From Ralstonia sp. A12 (GTDB lineage: Bacteria; Pseudomonadota; Gammaproteobacteria; Burkholderiales; Burkholderiaceae): a stretch of 64,000 nucleotides of DNA. Position numbers and translations under genes: made by a program. The DNA lies in the NCBI RefSeq assembly GCF_000801955.1, contig NZ_JSZO01000036.1, positions 41,255 through 105,254 on the forward strand, in the 5' to 3' direction. Under the pieces are notes generated by a model. That model had not been told where the DNA came from, ran no database searches, and saw only the letters and a list, made by a program, of their open reading frames with translations. This document shows, piece after piece, positions 26,094-34,709 of this stretch; the stretch's first letter is position 1, and every line of letters begins with the position of its first letter.

Positions 26094-27281
26094 ATGTTGA
26101 TGGAGGCCACCCAGACCGATGGGCGGAGCGTACGCGCTCAGTCTGTGCCGCTGTCCCTGACGGAGTTCGGTGCATTGCTGGGTTCGGTCTATCAGGGCGC
26201 CATGGACCCTGTGCCCTGGAGCCGTGCCCTGGAGCTGATCCGCACGCATCTGTGCGCGAACTTTGTATCGCTGATCCTGCGCCCGCCCGGCGCTGATCGC
26301 CTCTCACTGATGGTGCATGCCTCACACCATGGTCATTCCACCATGGAGGGGGACGCGATCTACAACAGCTACTACTACGCGCTCGATCCGTTCGTCGGAT
26401 TGCCTTCGGATCGCCTGGTCACCGTGGACGAGCACCTTGGCGGAAGCCACTGGTGCAACAGCGAGTTCTACCAGCAGTTCCTCAAACCGGCGGACGTGCG
26501 CTACATCCTCGGTGCCGACATCACGACCGACGATGGCGCGGAGTGCCGCTTCCGCATTTGCCGCGGGCACGACGGCCCCGACTTCAGCACCGAAGACAAG
26601 CTCTTCTGCAGCATGCTGCTGCCGCATCTGCGGCGCGCGGTCGATCTGCATTCGCGCATGGATGTGGTGGAGACGGAGCGCACGCTGTATGCCTCGGCCA
26701 TTGATCGCATGCTGGTTGGCATGGCGATTCTCGACCAGCACGGCGCGATCATCCGCACCAACTCGGCGGCGGACGAAATCCTGGCCGAGAAGGACGGCAT
26801 CAGCCTGGTCAAGGGCGCGCTTGAAGTGAACTACGCGCAGGAGAATCGGCGCTTCCAGCGTGTCTTGCGCGATGCCGTGTCTGGCTACTGCAGCGCAACG
26901 CCGCCCGTGATGGAAGCCATGTCGATCACGCGGCCTTCGGGCAAGGCGCGCTTTGGTGTGCTGATCCGCTCGATTCCGCTCGGCGAGTGGTCGGAGGACA
27001 GCAAGCACCGGCCAGCCTGCGTGATTTTCATTCGTGATCCGGAGCGCAAGTCGCAGGCCTCGCAAGAGGTCGTGCGCAAGCTCTTCGATTTCACGCCGGC
27101 TGAAACGCAACTCGCGCTGCAGCTGGCAGATGGCCTCACGCTTGAAGAAGCCGCCGACGAGCTTTGCATTGCCAAGAACACGGCACGCGCGCATCTGCGG
27201 GCGATCTTTGCCAAGACCGGCGTGACCCGGCAAGCCACCCTGGTGCGCATGCTGTTGAGCAGCGTGGTGTCGCTGGGCTAG
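26094..27281 (+). CDS. LuxR family regulator, TeiR/TesR-like steroid regulator
   Basis: The ATG at 26094 (GGAG nine bases upstream) gives 395 residues. The C-terminal 65 residues form a LuxR helix-turn-helix: LFDFTPAETQLALQLADG, then LTLEEAADELCIAKNTARAH and LRAIFAKTGV. The N-terminal 250 residues would be a sensory domain and lack a response-regulator receiver. Length, architecture and placement at the head of a steroid cluster match TeiR/TesR, the LuxR-type testosterone-responsive activator of Comamonas testosteroni. It probably activates both the minus-strand arm and the large plus-strand array. Ligand binding is not shown. Confidence 0.78.
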   Translation: MLMEATQTDGRSVRAQSVPLSLTEFGALLGSVYQGAMDPVPWSRALELIRTHLCANFVSLILRPPGADRLSLMVHASHHGHSTMEGDAIYNSYYYALDPFVGLPSDRLVTVDEHLGGSHWCNSEFYQQFLKPADVRYILGADITTDDGAECRFRICRGHDGPDFSTEDKLFCSMLLPHLRRAVDLHSRMDVVETERTLYASAIDRMLVGMAILDQHGAIIRTNSAADEILAEKDGISLVKGALEVNYAQENRRFQRVLRDAVSGYCSATPPVMEAMSITRPSGKARFGVLIRSIPLGEWSEDSKHRPACVIFIRDPERKSQASQEVVRKLFDFTPAETQLALQLADGLTLEEAADELCIAKNTARAHLRAIFAKTGVTRQATLVRMLLSSVVSLG

Positions 27282-27308
27282 ATCGCTTCGTTCTGCTTTC
27301 TTCCGAAA

Positions 27309-27344
27309 GGCCACAGGCGCAGTCAGCCTGTGGCCTGTTTCTTT
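27309..27344 (+). terminator. intrinsic terminator after the LuxR gene
   Basis: A perfect 10-bp stem (GGCCACAGGC at 27309-27318, GCCTGTGGCC at 27326-27335) with a 7-base loop is followed by the T-rich run TGTTTCTTT. It lies 27 bp after the LuxR stop and just before the convergent VOC gene ends at 27351. Confidence 0.8.
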
Positions 27345-27350
27345 GCGTGT

Positions 27351-27710
27351 CTACTTCACGTTCACATCGCGTTTTGCGCTGACCACGATCGGGAAACCCT
27401 CCGGTGTGGTCACCACGGCACGCCACTCGTGCGGCCCTTCGGATAGCGGCTCGGCCAACTGCGCACCCTGCGCGAGCAGGCGGTCAAGCGCTGCGCGAAT
27501 GTCTTCTCCGGGCGCTACCGCAAAGGCTGGCGCGGGCTGCGTATGCAGCCGTTCCTCGCCCGCCACGAGCGCAATCGTCAACGGGCCCGCGTCCAGCGCG
27601 CAGTAGCGCTCGCCATCCCTGAACTTCATGGTCAAGCCCAGGCCCTGCTCAAAGAACGGCAACGCGGCCGAGATGCTGTCAACCGGGTACAGCAGAAGCT
27701 TGCACTGCAT
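27351..27710 (-). CDS. VOC family protein (PhnB-like)
   Basis: The ATG at 27710 gives 119 residues starting MQCKLLLYPVDSISAALPFFEQGLG, typical of PhnB/glyoxalase-like VOC proteins. The C-terminus has VVTTPEGFPIVVSAKRD. No metal-ligand set can be assigned with confidence. It lies between the LuxR regulator and the start of the plus-strand steroid array but on the opposite strand, so it may be independent of the pathway. An ATG at 27725 would add five residues. Confidence 0.7.
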   Translation of the reverse strand: MQCKLLLYPVDSISAALPFFEQGLGLTMKFRDGERYCALDAGPLTIALVAGEERLHTQPAPAFAVAPGEDIRAALDRLLAQGAQLAEPLSEGPHEWRAVVTTPEGFPIVVSAKRDVNVK

Positions 27711-28012
27711 TTGAGTCTTCCCCACAGGTCAGGCGCACGGGCGCCACGATGGCGCGTGTGCAACGGCGGCGCGCCGCACATGGCGTGGGCCAGCGCCGAC
27801 GTACCACGGCACATCTTAGGCATCGCACACCGCTTCGCATAATCCAATCAGACGATGTTGTGAGGCTGTCGCCCGAACACACTGCCTACACGCGGACAAA
27901 AATCGCGCGAACCAAAATCGCGCGGGCCAATGTCACCACACCACCGCGGGCGCCGCATGAGGCAGCGCCACAGACGACGGCCTGGCCACGCACATTCATC
28001 GGAGACACTGCA
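27711..28012. promoter_or_regulatory. leader/promoter region of the 31-kb plus-strand steroid array
   Basis: This 302-bp stretch lies between the minus-strand VOC gene and the first gene of the array. It holds two direct repeats AAAATCGCGCG (27899-27909 and 27914-27924, 15 bp apart) and a possible -10 CATAAT at about 27838-27843. The luciferase-type gene has its GGAG at 28001-28004. A promoter is required here because the array starts at 28013; exact elements are inferred. Confidence 0.45.
27899..27924. repeat. tandem AAAATCGCGCG repeat upstream of the steroid array
   Basis: Two exact copies of the 11-mer AAAATCGCGCG start at 27899 and 27914, a 15-bp period. They lie about 90 bp before the ATG at 28013. 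They could be regulator half-sites in direct orientation or a chance repeat. Confidence 0.5.
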
Positions 28013-29161
28013 ATGCGTTTTTCACTGATCTACGAAGCCCAAACCGTTGAGAATTCGCGCGAGGGCGACCAAAAAATCTTCGACGAGATCATCGAGCAGG
28101 TTGATCTTGCAGAGAAAGTGGGCTTCGACGTGATCTGGGCCGTGGAGCACACCGCCCTGACCAACTACGCGCACATGAGCGCACCTGAGACGTTCCTGGC
28201 CTTCGTGGCCGGCCGCACGAAGCGCATTGGCGTTGGCCACGGCGTGGTTTGCCTGCCGCCGGCCATGAACCACCCCGTCAAGGTGGCGGAGCGTATCGCT
28301 ACGCTCGACATCCTGTCCCAGGGTCGCGTGCACTTTGGCATGGGCAAGGGCGGTACGCAGCAGGAAGCCGGCACCTTCGGCTACGACATGAATCAGCTGC
28401 ACCCGATGATCGACGAGTCGATGTACCTGATTCCGAAGATCCTCACGCAGGACGAGATCGAGCACGACGGCGAGTTCATCAAGATCCCGCGCCGCCCGAT
28501 CCACCCGAAGCCGCGCCAGGACCCGCATCCGCTGATGTACCTCGCGTGCACCAACACCGACACGCTGCAGCGCGCAGGTGCCCGCGGTATCGGCGCACTG
28601 GTGCTGGGCTTTGGCGGCCCGGAAGACGTGGCCAAGAAGAACGCCATCTACCGTGAAGCCTGGAACGCGCGCAAGCCGGAAGACCAGGTGGGCTTCCGCC
28701 CGCATCAGCATCTGGCCGCACTGTGCCCGACGATCGTGCTGGAAGACGGCTTGGCCGCTCGCAAGATCGGCATCAAGGGTCAGCGTTACTTCATGGAATC
28801 GCTCGCCTATTGGTATGCCGGCGGCGAGCGTCCGAACCCGGATTCGTGGGACATCGAGCACGGCCTGGCCGAAGACGCGCAAGGCAAGGCCGTCATCAAG
28901 ACAAGCTTCGCCTCCGAGAAGGTGGCGGTCGACTTCAGCGACCCGAGCATGATGATGCTCAACCCCAACCACGCCTACGGCACGGTCACAGACTGCATCA
29001 ACTACGTGCAGCGCCTGATCGACTCGGGCGCCGATGAAATCCTCTTCATCTGCCAGATGGGCACGGTGCCGCAATGGGCGCAGCTGGAGACCATCCGCAA
29101 TATCGGTGAGCACGTGATCCCGTACTTCCGCGAGAAAGGCCACACGCTGCGCGTCGCCTGA
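28013..29161 (+). CDS. luciferase-like flavin-dependent monooxygenase
   Basis: The ATG at 28013, eight bases after GGAG, gives 382 residues starting MRFSLIYEAQTVENSREGDQ. The LLM fold is seen in FDVIWAVEHTALTNYAHMS and RIGVGHGVVCLPPAMNHPVKVAERIATLD. These enzymes use reduced FMN (or F420 in actinobacteria) for oxygenation or hydride transfer. A related gene, Rv3520c, belongs to the cholesterol regulon of Mycobacterium tuberculosis. Here it is the first gene of the array, 119 bp before the HsaA-like gene. The substrate is unknown. Confidence 0.8.
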   Translation: MRFSLIYEAQTVENSREGDQKIFDEIIEQVDLAEKVGFDVIWAVEHTALTNYAHMSAPETFLAFVAGRTKRIGVGHGVVCLPPAMNHPVKVAERIATLDILSQGRVHFGMGKGGTQQEAGTFGYDMNQLHPMIDESMYLIPKILTQDEIEHDGEFIKIPRRPIHPKPRQDPHPLMYLACTNTDTLQRAGARGIGALVLGFGGPEDVAKKNAIYREAWNARKPEDQVGFRPHQHLAALCPTIVLEDGLAARKIGIKGQRYFMESLAYWYAGGERPNPDSWDIEHGLAEDAQGKAVIKTSFASEKVAVDFSDPSMMMLNPNHAYGTVTDCINYVQRLIDSGADEILFICQMGTVPQWAQLETIRNIGEHVIPYFREKGHTLRVA

Positions 29162-29280
29162 GGTGCCTGTCGGCCGCTGGTTTGCCTAGTCCCGTCAGAC
29201 GATGGCAGCCGGCGGCGGCAGTGCGAGCATCAACTCACGATAAGACATGCCGACGCGGCATCAGCAAGAGGAGACAAGCG

Positions 29281-30474
29281 GTGCACCGAGACTTCGATTC
29301 CCAGGCCCTGGCAGCAGAACTGATCGGGCGCGCCCACGCTCTGGCGCCCACCTTGGCGCAACGCGCTGAGCAAGCTGAGCAAGGGGTGCGCGTGCCCGCG
29401 CAAACCGTGGCCGACATGCAGGCCGCGGGCTTCTTCAAGGTGTTGCAGCCGCGCCGCTACGGCGGTTACGAGCTGGAGCCGCAGGCCTTCTTCGACATCC
29501 AGATGGCGCTGGCCAAAGGCTGCATGTCCACCGCCTGGGTCTATGGCGTGATCGGGGTGCACAACTGGCAATTGGCGCTGTTTGACGAGCGTGCACAGCA
29601 GGACGTCTGGGGCGACGATCCCACGACGCTCATCGCGTCTTCCTACATGCCGGTGGCCAAGGTCACGCCGGTCGAAGGCGGTTTCCGCGTGTCGGGGCAC
29701 TGGAAGTTCTCCAGCGGCAGCGAGCTGTGCGACTGGATTTTCCTCGGTGGCCTGGTGCCGCCGTCCGCGCCGGGCAACCCACCGGAATACCGCACGTTCC
29801 TGCTGCCGCGTGCGGACTACACCATCGCCCGCAACTGGGATGTGATGGGCCTGCGTGGCACCGGTAGCCACGACATCGTGGTGGATGACGTGTTCGTGCC
29901 CGAGTACCGCACGCACCGCGCCACCGACGGCGCCATGGGTACCAGCCCCGGGCTGGCACTGAACGATGCGCCGCTGTACCGCCTGCCGTTTGCGCAGATC
30001 TTCGTGCGCGCCGTCTGCACGGCTTGCATTGGTGCGCTGGAGGGCGGTCTGGAAGACTTCCTTGGCTATGCACATGGGCGCGTTAGTGCCAACAGCGGCG
30101 GCAAGACGGCCGATGACGGCGGCGCGCAGCTCGCCTGTGCGGAGGCGGCCGTGGGCATCGACGAGATGCGCATCGTCCTGCAGCGCAATTTCAATGAACT
30201 GATGGACGCCGCCAAGACCGGCAAGCAGATCGAGCTCGAGCGTCGGCTGCATTTCCGCTACCAGTCTTCGCAGGTGGCGGAGCGCTGTGCCCGGCTGGCC
30301 AACGGCCTGCTGCGCTATGCCGGCGGCAATGGCATCTACAACACCAATCCGCTGGTCCGCCGCTTCCTGGACTTGCACGCCGCACGCGGGCACTACGCGA
30401 ACAACGTGGACCGCTTCGGCCAGAACTTTGGCGGCGTGATGATGGGTCGTACCAACACCGACTTCTTCATCTGA
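29281..30474 (+). CDS. hsaA: 3-HSA hydroxylase oxygenase subunit (HsaA/TesA2-like)
   Basis: The GTG at 29281 follows GAGGAGAC and gives 397 residues, close to HsaA (about 394). It has the acyl-CoA dehydrogenase fold turned monooxygenase, with HsaA-like blocks GVHNWQLALFDERAQQDVWG, SGHWKFSSGSELCDW and MGLRGTGSHDIVVDDVFVP. HsaA uses reduced flavin from HsaB to hydroxylate the phenolic A-ring of 3-HSA to the catechol 3,4-DHSA. The flavin reductase gene lies two genes downstream and the catechol dioxygenase gene at 37095. The call rests on remembered sequence similarity plus context. Confidence 0.85.
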   Translation: MHRDFDSQALAAELIGRAHALAPTLAQRAEQAEQGVRVPAQTVADMQAAGFFKVLQPRRYGGYELEPQAFFDIQMALAKGCMSTAWVYGVIGVHNWQLALFDERAQQDVWGDDPTTLIASSYMPVAKVTPVEGGFRVSGHWKFSSGSELCDWIFLGGLVPPSAPGNPPEYRTFLLPRADYTIARNWDVMGLRGTGSHDIVVDDVFVPEYRTHRATDGAMGTSPGLALNDAPLYRLPFAQIFVRAVCTACIGALEGGLEDFLGYAHGRVSANSGGKTADDGGAQLACAEAAVGIDEMRIVLQRNFNELMDAAKTGKQIELERRLHFRYQSSQVAERCARLANGLLRYAGGNGIYNTNPLVRRFLDLHAARGHYANNVDRFGQNFGGVMMGRTNTDFFI

Positions 30475-30492
30475 CGCGGCCAGGAGCGAAGC

Positions 30493-32253
30493 ATGAGCAA
30501 GAGCGGGGTGCTGACTTCTGGGCAGATTGCCGAGTTCGACGTGGTGGTGGTCGGCTCGGGTGGTGGCGGCATGCTGGCGGCGTGCCGTGCGGCAGATCAG
30601 GGGCTGTCGGTGGTGGTGCTGGAGAAGAGCGGCCAATACGGCGGTACCACGGCGGTGTCGGGCGGCGGCATCTGGATTCCGCTCAACCACCACATTGAAG
30701 AGGCGGGCGGCAAGGACAACTACGACGAGGCACTGACTTACCTCGAAGCGTGTACGCAGGGGCAATCGTCTCCGCAGCGCCTGCGGGCCTATCTTGAGCA
30801 CGCGCCGCGCATGCTGCGTTACCTGGAGGAACGCACGCGCGTGCGTTACTACGCGCTGTCGCGCTATGCCGATTACTTCCAGCGCCTGCCCGGCGCCATG
30901 CCGGGTTATCGCGCGCTGGACCCGATGCCGTTCGACGGCACCGCGCTGGGTGACGAATTTGCGCGTCTGCGCCCGCCATCGCCCGGCACCTTGGTCGGTG
31001 GCCGCGTGGCGGTGACCTCCGGCGAGGCCCACACCATGTGGACCCGTTCGCGCGGCTGGCTGGGTGTGACGGTGCGGCAGTTCGCTCGTTACTGGCTTGA
31101 CCTGGGCTGGCGCCGCAAGACGCAGCGTGACCGGCGGCTGACGTTGGGCAACGCGCTTGCCGGGGGGCTACGCCACGCCATGCTGGAACGTGGGATTCCG
31201 CTCTGGTTGAACACGTCGCTGGGCGATCTGATGGTGGAAGACAGCCCAGGCGGGCAGCGCGTGACGGGTGTGCAAGTCATGCGAGAAGGTCGCCCCTTCA
31301 GCGTGCGAGCGCGGCGCGGCGTGATCCTGGCCGCTGGTGGCTTTGAGCGCAATCAGGCGATGCGCGAGGCGTATCTACCGCACCCGACGCAAGCCACATG
31401 GAGTGCGACACCGCCCAACAACACGGGCGATGCGATTCGCGCCGCGCAGCGTCTTGGGGCCGCGCTCGATCTGATGGAGCATGTCTGGGGCGCACCGACC
31501 ATCCGCGTGGCAGACGAAGAAAAACAGCGCGCGATCTTCATCGAGCGTGCCGCGCCGGGCTGCATGGTGGTCAACGGGCAAGGCCGGCGCTTCGTCAACG
31601 AAGCCGCGCCGTACTCCGAATTCGTGCCCGCCATGTATCGCGATCACGAACAAACGGGCTGCAGCGTGCCGGCCTGGATGGTGTTTGATGCGACCTTCCG
31701 GCACAAGTTTGCGTGCGGGCCGATCATGCCCGCCTCGGTCATGCCGGATCACCGCATCCCGGCCGCGTTCCGCAGCATCCTGGTGCGCGCCGACACGCTG
31801 GAAGCGCTCGCCGCCAAGATCGGCGTTGATGCTGCCGGCCTGGTTGCCAGCGCGGCGCGCATGAACGGCTATGCGGCGACTGGCGTGGATGCCGAGTTCG
31901 GCAAGGGCGACAACGTGTTCGACACCTACTACGGCGACCCGAACACGCAGCCCAACCCCTGCCTGGCGCCGATCGACCGCGCGCCGTTCTACGCGGTGCG
32001 GATCGACGCCGGTGACATCGGTACCAAGGGCGGGCTGTTGACGGACGAGCGCGCGCGCGTGTTGCGCACGGATGGTTCTTGCATCGATGGTCTGTTTGCC
32101 ATCGGCAACACCGCCGCTTCGATGATGGGAGCGAGCTACCCCGGCGCGGGCTCGACGATCGGGCCGGCCATGACATTCGGTTTTATCGCGGCCGACACGC
32201 TGGCCGGCGAGGTGGTTGCACGCAGCCAGGAAAGCCCGGCGGCCGTGGCGTAG
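30493..32253 (+). CDS. kstD: 3-ketosteroid delta1-dehydrogenase (KstD/TesH-like)
   Basis: This 586-residue flavoprotein has the N-terminal FAD motif VVVVGSGGGGMLAACRAA (GSGGGG at 21-26), the GGTTAVSGGGIWIPLN block and the YADYFQ segment. The C-terminal ASYPGAGSTIGPAMTFGF is the typical KstD ending. It strongly resembles Comamonas TesH in length and motifs. It would introduce the C1-C2 double bond into 3-keto-4-ene steroids, needed for A-ring aromatisation. It lies 18 bp after the hsaA gene and 67 bp before the hsaB gene, in one operon. Confidence 0.87.
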   Translation: MSKSGVLTSGQIAEFDVVVVGSGGGGMLAACRAADQGLSVVVLEKSGQYGGTTAVSGGGIWIPLNHHIEEAGGKDNYDEALTYLEACTQGQSSPQRLRAYLEHAPRMLRYLEERTRVRYYALSRYADYFQRLPGAMPGYRALDPMPFDGTALGDEFARLRPPSPGTLVGGRVAVTSGEAHTMWTRSRGWLGVTVRQFARYWLDLGWRRKTQRDRRLTLGNALAGGLRHAMLERGIPLWLNTSLGDLMVEDSPGGQRVTGVQVMREGRPFSVRARRGVILAAGGFERNQAMREAYLPHPTQATWSATPPNNTGDAIRAAQRLGAALDLMEHVWGAPTIRVADEEKQRAIFIERAAPGCMVVNGQGRRFVNEAAPYSEFVPAMYRDHEQTGCSVPAWMVFDATFRHKFACGPIMPASVMPDHRIPAAFRSILVRADTLEALAAKIGVDAAGLVASAARMNGYAATGVDAEFGKGDNVFDTYYGDPNTQPNPCLAPIDRAPFYAVRIDAGDIGTKGGLLTDERARVLRTDGSCIDGLFAIGNTAASMMGASYPGAGSTIGPAMTFGFIAADTLAGEVVARSQESPAAVA

Positions 32254-32320
32254 GAAGGCAAACACAGAACAAGGTTTTGGGGGCGAGCCGTTGCGGTGCC
32301 CCCGCATATGGAGACGCATC

Positions 32321-32839
32321 ATGAGCCAAAACATTCCCACCCAGCTGCGCGAAGACATGTTGTCGGCCATGCGGCGCATGGCCCGTTCGGTCGCGGTTGT
32401 CAGTTGCCGCGACAGCGAGCGGCGCTATTCGATGTCGGTCACCGCCGTCGATTCCCTGTCCGCAGATCCGCCTTCGCTGCTGATCTGCATCAATCGCAAT
32501 TCGTCGATCTATCCGCCGCTGGATGCCGGTGCGGATTTCTGCGTGAACCTGCTGGCGGTGGACCACCGCGAGATCGCCGTGGATTGCAGCGGCAGGCTCA
32601 AGGGCGAGGAACGCTTCACCAGCGGCGCGTGGGACGCCGACCTGCTGGGCGTGCCTTGCCTGCGGGATGCGCAGGCCAACCTGATCTGCGAGCAGGACGG
32701 GCGCTTCGATTACGGCACGCATGCCGTCTTCATCGGCCGGCTGCGTGAGGTACGCCTGTCAGGCGAGGTGGCACCGCTGGTGTACGTGGATGGTCAGTAT
32801 TCAAAGTCGGCGCCGTTGCTGGGCATGTGCGCGGTCTGA
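32321..32839 (+). CDS. hsaB: flavin reductase (HsaB-like), partner of the HsaA oxygenase
   Basis: The ATG at 32321 after TATGGAGAC gives 172 residues. It has the flavin reductase-like split-barrel pattern: SVAVVSCRDSERRYSMSVTA, FCVNLLAVDHREIA, RFDYGTHAVFIGRL. HsaB supplies reduced flavin from NADH to HsaA for 3-HSA hydroxylation. The gene lies between kstD and an SDR gene, two genes from hsaA. An upstream in-frame start is less likely because it lacks this ribosome binding site. Confidence 0.83.
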   Translation: MSQNIPTQLREDMLSAMRRMARSVAVVSCRDSERRYSMSVTAVDSLSADPPSLLICINRNSSIYPPLDAGADFCVNLLAVDHREIAVDCSGRLKGEERFTSGAWDADLLGVPCLRDAQANLICEQDGRFDYGTHAVFIGRLREVRLSGEVAPLVYVDGQYSKSAPLLGMCAV

Positions 32840-32876
32840 AGTCAGTCGGAATGGGTAGCAAAGGAGGGGTACAACT

Positions 32877-33644
32877 ATGAGCCATCGTGTTGAAGGCAAG
32901 ATTGCCGTCATTACCGGAGCCGCAAGCGGCGTGGGCAAGGAAGATGCGTTGCTGCTGGCGCAGCATGGCGCGCGGGTGGTGCTGACCGACCGCAACGAAG
33001 AGGAAGGCAGGGCGGTGGCACGCGAGATTGGCGAAGCCGCCATCTTCGTGCCGCACGACATCAGCAGCGAGGCCGGCTGGCAACACGTGATGGCCACCAC
33101 GCAAACGCAATTCGGCACGCCGGACGTGCTGGTCAACAACGCCGGCATCCTCGCCCTGGGTACGGTGGAGGACACCACGGTCGACCTGTGGCAACGCATC
33201 ATGCGTGTGAATGCCGAGGGCTACTTCCTGGGCTGCAAGTACGGTGTGGCAGCCATGAAGGCACGTGGCGGCACGATCATCAACATGTCGTCGGTCGCGG
33301 CGATTGGCGGGATGGCGGCCTTCTGCGCCTATAGCGCCAGCAAGGGCGCGGTGACGGCGCTCACGCGCAGCGTGGCTGCTCACTGCAAGCAGCAGGGCTA
33401 CCAGATCCGCTGCAACTCGATCCACCCAGACGGCATCCTGACGCCGATGACCGCGGCATTGATGCCGGCTGGCGGCGGTGCCGACCTGGCAGAGATGAAG
33501 GTCGGGGAAGGCGCGCTGCAGCGGATGGCCCACCCGCGCGACATTGCCAATTTCGTGCTGTTCCTGGCGTCCGATGAATCGCGCTTCATCAACGGTGCCG
33601 AACTGCGCATCGACAACGCGCAAACCATCATGGGTTTGGCCTGA
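32877..33644 (+). CDS. SDR resembling Comamonas 3beta/17beta-hydroxysteroid dehydrogenase
   Basis: This 255-residue SDR matches the remembered sequence of Comamonas testosteroni 3beta/17beta-HSD over long blocks: KIAVITGAASGVGKED, HDISSEAGWQHVMA, VLVNNAGILALG, IINMSSVAA, YSASKGAVTALTR, IRCNSIHPDGILTPM and LFLASDESRFINGAEL. The catalytic Tyr and Lys are in YSASK. It probably oxidises the 17beta (or 3beta) hydroxyl of androgens with NAD. It sits between the HsaB and KshB genes, 37 bp and 11 bp away. The regiospecificity is not proven by sequence. Confidence 0.82.
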   Translation: MSHRVEGKIAVITGAASGVGKEDALLLAQHGARVVLTDRNEEEGRAVAREIGEAAIFVPHDISSEAGWQHVMATTQTQFGTPDVLVNNAGILALGTVEDTTVDLWQRIMRVNAEGYFLGCKYGVAAMKARGGTIINMSSVAAIGGMAAFCAYSASKGAVTALTRSVAAHCKQQGYQIRCNSIHPDGILTPMTAALMPAGGGADLAEMKVGEGALQRMAHPRDIANFVLFLASDESRFINGAELRIDNAQTIMGLA

Positions 33645-33655
33645 GGCTGAGCATC

Positions 33656-34708
33656 ATGGCGCTCCCGCAATTTCATCGGCTCCAGATTGCCGAGGTCGTG
33701 GCAGAGACCGACGATGCACGGTCGCTGGTGTTTGACCTACCCGAACCGCTGCGCGACGTTTTTGCGTATCGGCCGGGCCAGTTTCTGACACTCAGGGTGC
33801 CCGTCAACGGCGCCGTGCAGCAGCGCTGCTATTCGCTCTCCAGCACGCCGCAGGTGGACGACGCGCTGCGGGTGACCATCAAGCGTGTGCGCAGCGGGCA
33901 GGTCTCGAACTGGATTTGCGACCACCTCGGGCCGGGCGATACGGTGGAGGTCATGCCGCCGGCGGGCGTCTTCACGCCACCTGCACTGCATGGCGACTTC
34001 CTGCTCCTGGCCGGCGGCAGCGGCATCACGCCGGTGCTGTCGATCGCCAAGGCTGTGCTGCGGCATGGGCGCGGCAACATCACGCTCGTGTACGCCAACC
34101 GCGATGAGCACGCCATCATCTTCCGGGATGCGTTGCGCGAACTGTCGGCAAAGCATCCGGGGCGGCTGCGTGTGATCCACTGGCTCGACAGCGTGCTGGG
34201 GCCGCCGTCCTCACGCCAACTGGAAGAGCTGGTGCGCCCGTGGAGCCTGGCCGAATGCTTCATCTGCGGGCCCGCGCCGTTCATGGATTGCGCGCAGGCG
34301 GCGTTGCAGGCGCTTGGTGTACCACCGGGCCAGGTTCATCTGGAGCGGTTTGGCCTGCCACAGACCGTGCCACAGGCCGCATCGGAAACGCCACGCGCCG
34401 CGCCGGAGGGCGAAGCCATTGCATCGTGCGCACCCGTGCCGATGACGGTGGAGCTGGATGGCACCGCGCACCGTGTCACCGCGCAGGCGGGCGAAACCGC
34501 GCTCGATGCTCTGCTGCGCGCAGGCGTTGCCGCGCCCAACTCGTGCCGCACCGGCTTGTGCGGCGCCTGCATGTGCCGTGTTGAAGGCGGCACCGTCAGG
34601 CTGGGCGAAAACCATGTACTCGATGCAGCCGACCTGGAGGCCGGCTGGACCCTGGCCTGCCAGGCCGTGCCTGTCGGCGATGACGTTCACTTGAGATTTC
34701 CGGACTGA
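33656..34708 (+). CDS. kshB: ferredoxin-NADH reductase component (KshB-like)
   Basis: The 350-residue protein combines an FNR-type flavin domain (RCYS at 57-60; GGSGITPVLSI near 120-130) with a C-terminal plant-type [2Fe-2S] domain (Cys297, Cys302, Cys305, Cys335). This architecture is that of KshB, the reductase of 3-ketosteroid 9alpha-hydroxylase. Its oxygenase partner KshA is likely the Rieske protein encoded at 54645-55721, about 20 kb downstream. It overlaps neither neighbour but is only 1 bp from the acyl-CoA ligase start, so translation is tightly packed. Confidence 0.85.
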   Translation: MALPQFHRLQIAEVVAETDDARSLVFDLPEPLRDVFAYRPGQFLTLRVPVNGAVQQRCYSLSSTPQVDDALRVTIKRVRSGQVSNWICDHLGPGDTVEVMPPAGVFTPPALHGDFLLLAGGSGITPVLSIAKAVLRHGRGNITLVYANRDEHAIIFRDALRELSAKHPGRLRVIHWLDSVLGPPSSRQLEELVRPWSLAECFICGPAPFMDCAQAALQALGVPPGQVHLERFGLPQTVPQAASETPRAAPEGEAIASCAPVPMTVELDGTAHRVTAQAGETALDALLRAGVAAPNSCRTGLCGACMCRVEGGTVRLGENHVLDAADLEAGWTLACQAVPVGDDVHLRFPD

Positions 34709-34709
34709 C

